Origin: Takakia lepidozioides
Taxonomy: Eukaryota > Streptophyta > Takakiopsida > Takakiales > Takakiaceae
Direction of reading: 5' to 3'
Length of the DNA stretch: 53,000 nt
NCBI GenBank assembly: GCA_030704615.1
Contig: JAKLZA010000280.1
Coordinates: forward strand, 1 to 53,000
Part shown: in pieces, positions 33,719 to 42,753 of the stretch
Numbering within the stretch: position 1 is the first letter of the stretch
How the letters are laid out: every line of letters begins with the position of its first letter
Translations under genes and position numbers: made by a program
The notes under the pieces: generated by a model
Told to the model about the DNA's origin: nothing
The model's database searches: none
The model's input: only the letters and a program-made list of their open reading frames with translations

Positions 33719-35592
33719 GTTGTTTGAGAGGTATCTGCTGTGGTGTAGTGACAGCAACACCAACTGAAGAAGAAACCAGCATTTACCCATCACATTTCTA
33801 TGAAGAAAGAGAAGGAGAAATAGAAATCCTAGAAGAACCAGCCACTGTGAGCTTACAGGATGAAGTGGTGACCGGTTGGACAATCACAGCTGATGAGCAG
33901 GTGAGAGAAGTAAATGTGGGAACTCAGGAGGAACCGAGGATGGTGAAAGTAGGAGCTGATTTGGAGCCGGAATTCTTCGAAGAAGCAAAAAGCTTGTTCA
34001 TCAAATACAGAGATGTATTTGCTTGGAGCTATGAGGATCTAAAAGGGATACCACCTGAAGTCTGTCAGCATAAAATTGAACTGGAACCAGGGTCAGTACC
34101 AATCAAGCAGGCGAGGTATAGAATGAATCCCAACTACGCACAGAAGGTTGGAGAAGAGATAAAGAAGTTGGCTGAGGCTAAGTTTATATACCCAATAGAG
34201 TATACAACTTGGTTGTCACCCATTGTTATAGTTCCCAAGAAGAATGGCAAACTAAGAGTATGTGTGAACTATAAGAAGCTGAATGCTTGTACGAAGAAAG
34301 ATCCTTTCCCTTTGCCATTCACAGAAGCAGTATTAGACACTGTGGCAGGCCATGAGATGTACTCATTCATGGATGGCTTCAGTGGTTATAATCAAGTGCA
34401 AGTGGCAGAAGAAGACCAAGGGAAAACAGCTTTCATCACAGACTGGGGGGCTTATGCATACAAAGTCATGCCCTTTGGACTTTGTAATGCACCAGCGACC
34501 TTTCAGAGAGTGATAAGTGAATCTTTTCAAGAGTATCTGGATGATTTCATGCAGGTGTTTTTGGATGATTTCAGTGTGTACAGCTCTAAGAATGAGCACT
34601 TGCATAAATTGGAGTTATGCCTGGCCAGATGCAGGATGAGAGGTCTGGGCTTGAACCCAGAGAAGTGTACTTTCTGTGTGAACTCAGGGGTGCTTCTGGG
34701 ACACATTGTGTGTAAGAAGGGACTCCTTGTGGATCCCAGGAAGACAGAGTCCATTAAAGCCTCTCCACCACCAGTGAATGTTAAGAGTTTAAGGAGATTC
34801 CTTGGGCAAACCAGTTATTACAGAAGATTTGTCAAAAGGTATGCACAAATAGCAGCACCATTGAGCAAGCTTCTGAAGAAAGATGCAGTGTTTGCATGGA
34901 CAGCTGAATGTCAACAGGCGTTTGAGGAACTTACACTGTCAGTAACAACTACACCTGTGCTGATTAACCCTCACTGGCATGTAGTATTTCATGTTCACTG
35001 CGATGCATCAGGAGAAGCGTTGGGAGCGGTGTTAGCCCAGAATGTTACAGGGAATATAGATTCACCTGTGTACTATGCTAGCCGGTTGATGAACAGTGCT
35101 GAGAGGAACTATAGCACAACGGAAAGAGAAGCATTGGCAATGATCTATGCAGTGAAGAAATTCAGGCATTACCTATTGGGAAGAAAGTTTATGTTTTATG
35201 TGGATCACCAGGCTCTGATATATCTGGTGAACAAACCTTTGATAAGTGGAAGGATAGCGAGGTGGTTAATAATCTTGCATGAGTTTGAGTTCGAGGTTAT
35301 TTACAAGCCTGGCCGTTTGCATCTTGTGGCAGATCATTTGTCACGACTAACAACAGGAGAGGCCGCCACAGGAGTGGACGATCAGTTACCTGATGCGAGT
35401 TTATTTGTAATGGAGGTGCAAGGAAGTGCAGATGAATGGTTAGATTGGCAGTGGCCAATCAGATACTACCTTGCTCATGGTCAGTGCCCACCTAGTTATG
35501 GTAAGGAGCAGAGGAAGAGAATCGCTATCAAAGCTTTACCTTATACTATGGTAGGAAGCAGAATGTATAAGTTAGGACCAGATGGGTACTAA
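33700..35592 (+). CDS. pol: Reverse transcriptase-RNase H of copy B
   Basis: 630 codons from ATG at 33700. An N-terminal acidic linker is followed by RT with KARYRMNP-type fingers (PIKQARYRMNPNYAQKV), LRVCVNYKKLNACTKKDPFP, YSFMDGFSGYNQVQVAEED, FGLCNAPATFQR and the catalytic FLDDFSVY. The thumb/connection has LRRFLGQTSYYRRFVKRYA. RNase H follows with the three acidic residues in HCDASG, TEREALAMIYAVKKF and YVDHQAL. It ends at a stop created by a lost G near 35585 (GATGGGTACT against GATGGGGTACT in copy C), so integrase is out of frame. The enzyme part itself keeps all motifs. The true start may lie upstream, since the same frame is protein-like before the ATG. Confidence 0.92.
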   Translation: MRLESLSCLRGICCGVVTATPTEEETSIYPSHFYEEREGEIEILEEPATVSLQDEVVTGWTITADEQVREVNVGTQEEPRMVKVGADLEPEFFEEAKSLFIKYRDVFAWSYEDLKGIPPEVCQHKIELEPGSVPIKQARYRMNPNYAQKVGEEIKKLAEAKFIYPIEYTTWLSPIVIVPKKNGKLRVCVNYKKLNACTKKDPFPLPFTEAVLDTVAGHEMYSFMDGFSGYNQVQVAEEDQGKTAFITDWGAYAYKVMPFGLCNAPATFQRVISESFQEYLDDFMQVFLDDFSVYSSKNEHLHKLELCLARCRMRGLGLNPEKCTFCVNSGVLLGHIVCKKGLLVDPRKTESIKASPPPVNVKSLRRFLGQTSYYRRFVKRYAQIAAPLSKLLKKDAVFAWTAECQQAFEELTLSVTTTPVLINPHWHVVFHVHCDASGEALGAVLAQNVTGNIDSPVYYASRLMNSAERNYSTTEREALAMIYAVKKFRHYLLGRKFMFYVDHQALIYLVNKPLISGRIARWLIILHEFEFEVIYKPGRLHLVADHLSRLTTGEAATGVDDQLPDASLFVMEVQGSADEWLDWQWPIRYYLAHGQCPPSYGKEQRKRIAIKALPYTMVGSRMYKLGPDGY

Positions 35593-35600
35593 AACGATGC

Positions 35601-36995
35601 TTGTACCACCATGAAGTAAATAAAGTCTTGGAGGAAGTTCATAAAGGAGTGGCTGGAGGTCATTTTGGAGAAGAGACTACCAGTAGAAAGATACTACTCG
35701 CAGGATACTGGTGGCCTACTTTGTTCAAAGATGTACATGAGTATTGTCAGAAGTGTGATGAATGTCAGAGGCTAGGACCTTTGCAGAGATCTGGAAGAAT
35801 GGCCTTGCATCCTACAATGCCTACGGAACCATTTCAGAAATGGGGACTAGACTTTGTTGGACCAATTAATCCACCATCCAAGAATACACGAAACAGGTAC
35901 ATAATTACAGCCACTGATTATACTACAAAGTGGGTGGAAGCTAAAGCTTTGAGGGACAACACAGCCAAGTCCACAGCAAGGTTCCTGTACGAGAACATAC
36001 TTACACGATTTGGATGTCCCTTAGAATTTATCAGTGATCAAGGAAGTCACTTCATGAATGAGACCATTGAGTTATTGACTAAAGAGTTTATGATTGTGCA
36101 TAGAAAGAGTACAACATATTACCCACAGGGTAATGGGCAGGCAGAGGCTACCAACAAAATACTATGTACTATCTTGGCTAAGATAGTCAATGCAAACAGA
36201 ACGGATTGGGATACAAAGCTGCTGACAGCTTTGTGGTCATACAGGACTTCGTATAAAGTCACCACAAAGTATACACCATTCCAATTAGTTTATGGTATGG
36301 AAGCCTTACTTCCAGTGGAATTCCTGTTACCTACCATGAGAACGGAGTGGGGAAAAAGAATGGAATTGCAAGACTCCATCAAGGTCAGGAAACATGAATT
36401 ATACCATGTGGAAGAAGTACGTGCTGATGCAGCTGATAATATGACCAGAATTCAGATGAAGAGAAAGGAACAGTTTGATGAAGGCAAGTTAAAGACTTTT
36501 AAGACGGGGGATTTGGTTCTATGGTTGCAGAAGAAAGGAAAGATTCAAGCTTCTAAGCTTAAATCACCATGGAAAGGACCTTATGTCATACAAAAGATGT
36601 ATGATAACAACACAGCCATGTTACAAACCATTAACAAAGAAATGCTGGGAAGAGTCAATGCAAATAAGTTGAAGGGGTACAGTGGTATCCATGACAAACC
36701 CCTGCAGCATGATTTGCATGTTGAACCGCAAGAGCAGTCACGGGCTGCACCAGTGTTACGAACGGAGTATGGAACACTTGTCGCTAGGCCCAGTATATAT
36801 GACCGGGGTGGGCAAAACAAACGTGACACAGCCTATCACAGCCCGTCACAACGTGACACAGCCTATCACAGCCCATCACGGCGTGACACAGCCTATCACA
36901 GCCCGTCACGCGTGACACAGCCTATCACAACCTACCGCAGCGTGTCACAGCCTATCACAGCTTACCACAGTGCAACACAGCCTATCACAGCGTAA
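35601..36995 (+). CDS. pol: Integrase of copy B with start of the repeat region
   Basis: The zinc-binding region has the two His in VHKGVAGGHFG and the CQKCDEC pair. The core triad is D in WGLDFVGPI, D in ISDQGSHF and E in [10 protein letters not shown], in DD35E spacing. The C-terminus has KTGDLVLW and [10 protein letters not shown] and no chromodomain. The frame continues through [11 protein letters not shown] into the decapeptide repeats. It ends there because the third repeat unit lacks one base, shifting it to a PITAYHS-type frame with a stop at 36993. The start coordinate is only the first codon after the frameshift. Integrase inserts element DNA into chromosomes. Confidence 0.9.
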   Translation: MYHHEVNKVLEEVHKGVAGGHFGEETTSRKILLAGYWWPTLFKDVHEYCQKCDECQRLGPLQRSGRMALHPTMPTEPFQKWGLDFVGPINPPSKNTRNRYIITATDYTTKWVEAKALRDNTAKSTARFLYENILTRFGCPLEFISDQGSHFMNETIELLTKEFMIVHRKSTTYYPQGNGQAEATNKILCTILAKIVNANRTDWDTKLLTALWSYRTSYKVTTKYTPFQLVYGMEALLPVEFLLPTMRTEWGKRMELQDSIKVRKHELYHVEEVRADAADNMTRIQMKRKEQFDEGKLKTFKTGDLVLWLQKKGKIQASKLKSPWKGPYVIQKMYDNNTAMLQTINKEMLGRVNANKLKGYSGIHDKPLQHDLHVEPQEQSRAAPVLRTEYGTLVARPSIYDRGGQNKRDTAYHSPSQRDTAYHSPSRRDTAYHSPSRVTQPITTYRSVSQPITAYHSATQPITA

Positions 36996-37030
36996 CACAG
37001 TATGACACAGCCTGTCACAGCTCAACACAG
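36822..37030 (+). repeat. 30-bp coding minisatellite, 7 units
   Basis: Seven units beginning CGTGACACAGCCTATCACAG; the third has 29 bases, which breaks the reading frame. The first three units are nearly identical and the last four more diverged, the same order as in copy A, which has eleven. It lies between integrase and the X region. Confidence 0.92.
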
Positions 37031-40000
37031 CCTACTAAAGTTACACGATCCATAGAATCAGTGACAAGTGGACACATAAAACTTCAGGAAAATGGCTGAA
37101 GGAAGAAGAAACGGAAATTAATTTAAAAATAGACACGTGGAGGTCAGGGTGCGACACACAGCAGAGAATGAAGTGCAAGGACAGGTGTCAAAAAGAAAGA
37201 GGACAAGAACGGCCGTCAAAAGGGATGAAAGGCGGGCCCATTAATGAATACGGAAAAAGGGAAACAGAACGAACGGCAAGTACAGAAAAACTGAATTCAT
37301 GTCGCATGTGTGATCCTAGTGGACTATCCAACAGGGAAAGTCCACTAAAGAAGATAAAAGTTAAAATCCAGTCACAGCGGATACAGCCAATAGAAAACCA
37401 GAGAAATGATCAAGAAAATGGAGGGAAATTAAGCGCAAGAGGCGGCGTCGTTCTGAGTAACGGGCGTCTCGACAGGACAGGCCATAAATGCTATAACTTG
37501 GAAACTATGGAGGAACTAACAGACTATACGCTCGCAATATTACTTACGCAATGGCAGAGACACGAAACGAAAGAGCAGAGCTTTTCTCTTGAACAATGCT
37601 TGCAAGCCCCGCAGGCTTACAAGAGATTACCCATAGCTTTCTGCGGCAACCATACGTTTCTGCTTTGTGCACTACAGGCATTCCTGCAGTTGTTACAGCC
37701 AAAGCAGTTCTGTGAGTCTAAGATGAAGAGAGTGAGAGGAATGGAGGAAATCAGGGTGAAGAGCACCACAATTCTGCAGAAACAAACGATGGCTACCCCA
37801 CAGGCGATAAAGATACTGAAGGAGCTGAGATTGGAAGGATTGCAAAGCATGGATTGGACACTACACCATAGACAGTACATGTTACAATTTTTGCAGAACT
37901 TTGAGCCAAAGACAGGAACAACAACGGTGAAGGGAGTTGAATTAATGATTACTCCCCTATACCTCCAGCAATTGTTTCGATTGCCAGCAGGTCATGTGTA
38001 TGTGGAGGAACACAGGGAAAGACTGCAAATAGGGGATTTATTCCAAGAAGGGAGTTTCTTTAAAACTCAGGGTTATGCTTGTACCAAAGCTGTGTACCCA
38101 GGGTTAAAAGACATAGGCCAAGTATTGAACGTTCTGATTGCCCTGAAACAGAACCAACAATATTTGAGCAGATCCTTCACAGAGGAAATCCTCAAAGGCT
38201 TGAAGGGACAAGAGGTACCATGGGCGGACATAATGTACAACGCACTGGTAGAGGAGATGAAAAGATTACAAGGTACTACCGCAAAATCTCCTATCATAGT
38301 GTCTGGCCCAATCATTGCTCAAATAATCCTTGATTCTGCATACTTAATGCACAAGAAAGGAAGGAAATGGGAGTGTTTGAGCCAGAAACAACTGCAATGG
38401 AAGAGCAAGGCTCTTCACACAGTGAGGGTGGACTAGCAGCACAACCCGAGACTAAGAGGCAGAGAAGGGGAAAGACTGTAGTGGCAGATCCACTGGCTTC
38501 ACGGATTCCGCATGATAATGTTTCCCAAGCTCATGACCAGGAAGGGGCACAGCAGCACAAAAGAATGTTATTACTGGAAGCAGGACCTTCAGAGAGGGAG
38601 GAAGAAGTTACTTCTGCATCACAACCAACACAGCCACTTGAACGACTTGTCACAAGGTCACAAGTTATCCATGCAGCTCAACCCGAAATAATTGATTTGG
38701 AAAGTGAAGGGATAGATATTCCAACTACAGAACAGATAGTGGCAGAAATGGAGAAAGGGGACCTTCTCTATGAATATTCTGGTCTGGTCAAGCAGACAGA
38801 AATCCCAGAGGTGCAACAGTTGCCCAAGAGAAATCCTGAGGTACATATAATGCACACACCTGTGTCGGAGGTACCACAGGCGGAAGGCCATGACACTGTA
38901 GCACCGGTCATAAATGAAGTAGTTCAGGAAGAAAATCCGGTGGGACAATGGTCTGAATGGTTAGTGAGACATCATACTGTTGAAGATCAGGAGGAACAGC
39001 AGCAACCTCACCATGATGACCCTCAACAGGCAATGCTGATGAGTTCCATAGGCAGGACACTTAATTTGTTGGGGACTTATGTCAAAACCCATGTTCCAAT
39101 TACCCAATTGACAGCTTTGCAGCATGAAAGCAAGTTGCAAGAACTGAATGCACTAGACATGCATAACAGGATGGCGATACAATGCGCTACATTTACAACT
39201 ATGCTTGACCAATCAACAAAAGAAATAAACAGTCAAGCGGAAAAATGTACGAAGGCAGAAGAAGAGAATGTGGAGCACATGAAGCTCATTGTCGATATGA
39301 AGAATACAATCTGTCGCAATGAAGATACTTTCAAGCAATACAGGCAGATGGAAGCTGAGCAAGAGAAATACATCGTGGAGTTGCAACAAACCATCGTGGC
39401 CAATAGAAATGAAATCGCGGTCAGTAACAAGGCTTCGAAAGAAGCCAATAATCTACTTGCTGCCTATGCGCAATTGGTTGAGCCACAGGCGAAGCGCATG
39501 AAGGCTTTACAACAGCAGTTGGAATTGTATAAGCTAAGAGAGGAGCAAACTCTCAGGGGAACCACAAGCAGCTTGGTGGATAACAGCCTTATGCAGGTCT
39601 GGTTAGCACAAGGGCCAGTAGAAGGCAAAGCCCCACGGAAGCTCACCCAAAGCGAGATGAATGAGCTTAGACTGCAGGTGCAGAACATTGCCACAACTAC
39701 TATAGACAATGTCTATAGTAGGATAGCAGAGTTACAAGAGGATGTAGACGGACTCCAGACTCAAGTGGAAGACCTCACTTCAAACATCGACCAAAGAGTC
39801 TATATCCCTCAGGAACAGCTAATGGCTTCTTATTTGCAAGCCAGAACTCTGGCTTTTCAGTCTTCACAGGAGGTGCAGGAGATGCCAATGGTACAGGAAC
39901 CAGTACCACCACCACCACAACAGGTCAGTGTACCAGTAGCTGAACCTGTGGTTACTACAACCACACCACAGCCACCACAGCCGGAGGTATGGGGCAATGC

Positions 40001-41086
40001 AGCTTTTAACCCACCTAAAACTCCAGCTGCCAGGGAGTACAGTAGGGCTATGATTATGCCCTTCAACCAAATTCCCATCATGTTGGATTTGGCTTGGAAA
40101 GAATTTAGTCCTCCGCAGTCATTCGCACATTACTACCAAATCATGCGTATTTGGCTGCCAGTGGCAACCAGGACTAAAGTTCTTCCAAACAATCGACATA
40201 TTGAAGATCATCACTTTGCACAATACTGGCACGAGGCAGGTACCATGTTGAGGGAATTGGTTGCTTTCCAGGTTGTACATGGACTCATTTATACCAAGAC
40301 CAAGGAAATAGCAAGTATTGTCATGGGGTGCGGGCTATACTACGCTGCTTGTTTTCTGATACGTTACCACATTGAGCAACAAAAGATGCAAGCACGCTTT
40401 CAAAGTTACTCCAGTGGAGATCATTGGGTATTACCTTCGGTGCCACCTCATATGTACCTATATGACCCAAAAGTTATGATACAGAAGGATTCTCAAATTC
40501 GTTCATGGTTTCAAGCAGCCTGCAACAATTTGTCAACACAGAAATTCGGACTTGATGACATTTTCTATAAGGGACATATCGCATGGAAATACTTGCACGC
40601 TGCACCAGTAATTGGTACCCCACTCATTTGGACAGACAAGGAGCTCAGTGTCTACACCAATTTTGCTGTTCAACGGTTACACCAGGTCGTAAAATGCAAA
40701 CTTCCAGACATGGTAGGACAGCATTGTATGCCCCAAGATGATTCCACAAAAGTTCGAAAATTAAAACACCTGAGAGGCGATGAGGATTCTGATACAACTG
40801 TTTCTTCACAGAATTCTTTGACATGGGAGAAGACTATGCAATTCAGATGGAAGAGAAGAAACAAAGGGGATCTCCTATGCCGGAAAGATTACCTCGATAT
40901 CAGCCTCCAGAAGGCCTCACTTATCCAGGTAGTGATCAACCATCTCCATCAACCAGAGACAGACCTCGGGCTCGTACACACAGCCCGCCACGAAACTCTC
41001 AACGTCAACAAGGAGCTCACTCACAAAGGGTGCTACTCGGAAACAGTAAACCGTGAGGACACGGCTTTTTGAGGGAGGAAGGGGTA
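37031..41086 (+). pseudogene. X region of copy B, frameshifted and internally deleted
   Basis: It has the same order as copy A: charged linker, helical domain from [15 protein letters not shown], acidic linker with KRQRRGK, coiled coil, Pro-rich linker, Trp/Tyr/His-rich C-terminal domain. Differences from A are a missing C near 38337, a 207-bp in-frame loss of the first coiled-coil part at about 39117 and a second 15-bp loss nearby. A missing T near 40817 shifts the tail frame. The frames seen are 37168-38436 and 38367-41072. Function unknown; it is not required by any other retrotransposon family I know. Confidence 0.8.
41071..41084 (+). other. Polypurine tract of copy B
   Basis: GAGGGAGGAAGGGG, three bases (TAA) before the LTR. 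Identical to copy A. Confidence 0.88.
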
Positions 41087-41087
41087 A

Positions 41088-42143
41088 TGTTAGAGGACTG
41101 TAGGGGACTTAGACACTTATACGGGATCTGTAGGGTACCCTTAATTTTTGCACAGACTGAGACAAACAGGAACCTTAGGGGTGACAGCAGCGCACTGTAG
41201 AGGGGGGTTACATAGCCCACACAGCCGACACAGCAGTCACAGCCCACACAGCCACACAGCCCGTCACAGCCCACACAGCCAACACAGCCCGTCACAGTCG
41301 TCACACAGCCCACACAGCCGTCACAGCCCACACAGCCGTCACAGCCACACAGCCCACACAGCCCACAGCCCACACAGCCCGTCACAGTTGTCACAGCCGT
41401 CACAGCCACACAGCCCACACAGCCCGTCACAGTCGTCACAGCAGACACAGCCCACACAGCCAGTCACAGCCCGACACAGCCAAACACAGCCAGTCACCGC
41501 TTGACACAGCTGTCACGATAATAGGGAACGAAGAGTAGGACAGGGAACGACTGTGGGGAACAATACCTGTGAAGGGAACATGTTAGTTCACATACGACGG
41601 TTAGAGAGGGAAACGGTTAGAACCGCGGATAGGAGGATAAAGGGAAGAACGGGGAATGATGAAGGGACCATTATTATCATTATTCGGGGAGGGGGATTTC
41701 GGAGTGAGACGGGAGCGGAAGTCGGTGAGCACGATGAAGGAGGAAAGAGGATTAGTAGATGCTTGTTATATGCAAAGCTGTAGGGATATTGTAGAGGAGA
41801 ATAGAGACACAATGGCTTCGGCCTGATACCTGATAAATCATAATCTGATACTTATACGATACAATCACACTGTGTAGAGAGATCTGAGTGAAGCTGTGGA
41901 TTGAATGGAGGAGTGAAGGAAACCGATAAATTGATGAAGCAAACTGATACTTAATTATCAATGGTAAGGTAGCTAAGATGAATGCGGAAAAGGAAACAAA
42001 TAGGAAACACCCCCATGATACACTAGCTGTAGGTCATGACTGATTGTTCTGCGCGGGCTGAGTACTTAGAGATTTCCAACTCTTCTATCTTGGAGTTTCC
42101 GCCTCGGATAGCGAAGGGATGGGTGAGTAAAAGCCGCGCGACA
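41088..42143 (+). repeat. LTR shared by copies B (3') and C (5')
   Basis: 1,056 bp, TGTTAGAGG...GCGCGACA. It follows the PPT of B and is followed by PBS and ORF1 of C, so one LTR serves two internal regions. The non-repeat part is almost identical to the 5' LTR of B. Confidence 0.92.
41213..41518. repeat. ACAGCC minisatellite in shared LTR
   Basis: Words CACACAGCC, GTCACAGCC and GTCGTCACAG in an order similar to that of the B 5' LTR, but about 60 bp shorter. Confidence 0.85.
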
Positions 42144-42731
42144 TTTGGCGACCATACTGGGGACCTGGGACATGAACAACCAGATGTGACAGGCATCTGG
42201 TGGGATCATGGTGGTTGGACCATTAGAGAATTTGAAGTGAATCAAATTCCCTGTGGAACGAAGGAAGAAAGATTGTCCAAACAATTCTTTCAAAGGTTCT
42301 TGGAATTGCCAGACGGATGTAAAGAAAATATTCTTAAACGAGTGCATGATGCTGATCCAGAATGGGGTCTGGAGAAAGGAGTGATAAAGATTTATCAGGT
42401 AGCCTGTAGAGGAAGAGCACGTTGGTTACCAACATTAGTTTATGTGATAGCGTTGCTATCCATTAAACGAGTAGAGTTTGAAGGCTGGGAAGAAAGAAAG
42501 GTGAATGTTTATACTCATATGCATGAAGAGCTTGTACTGGTAAAGAATTGGATTCCAAAGGATATTTTGTGGATCAAACTCACACCAAGAACAGCTTTTC
42601 AGACTTGTTTGCCATATGGTTATATGGTAACGGAGACTTCAAGTATAGCCAAGGGTGCATTGAAGCTTGAAAGAAATCCAGGCATATACGAGAGATATTA
42701 CAGAAGAGAGTTTTGGTTATTGCCACATTAA
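42036..42731 (+). CDS. ORF1 upstream of gag, copy C
   Basis: 231 codons from an ATG inside the LTR (MTDCSARAEYLEI) across the PBS to REFWLLPH. This is the best preserved version in the window. The first 50 residues overlap LTR and PBS and may not be translated; no other early in-frame ATG exists. The body (about 80-231) is the part conserved in all copies. It is basic and has a short hydrophobic stretch WLPTLVYVIALLSI. I do not recognise the family. Confidence 0.6.
   Translation: MTDCSARAEYLEISNSSILEFPPRIAKGWVSKSRATFGDHTGDLGHEQPDVTGIWWDHGGWTIREFEVNQIPCGTKEERLSKQFFQRFLELPDGCKENILKRVHDADPEWGLEKGVIKIYQVACRGRARWLPTLVYVIALLSIKRVEFEGWEERKVNVYTHMHEELVLVKNWIPKDILWIKLTPRTAFQTCLPYGYMVTETSSIAKGALKLERNPGIYERYYRREFWLLPH
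42146..42163 (+). other. Primer-binding site of copy C
   Basis: TGGCGACCATACTGGGGA, two bases after the LTR, identical to copy B. Confidence 0.75.
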
Positions 42732-42753
42732 AAGAAATGAAAGACATGGGACA

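Larger units (their letters stand above)
15497..42143 (+). mobile_element. Copy B: full-length family-1 retrotransposon, split by a nested element
   Basis: The 5' LTR starts at 15497, is interrupted at 16540 by the family-2 array, and resumes at 30005. The internal region runs from 30077 to 41087 and the 3' LTR is 41088-42143. Without the insert B is about 13.2 kb. It carries the same gene order as copy A, on the plus strand. Its coding frames are broken by single-base deletions, each seen by comparison with copy C or A. It is inserted in the gag of fragment X5. Its 3' LTR is directly followed by the PBS and internal region of copy C, so no right-hand target duplication can be tested. Confidence 0.9.
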
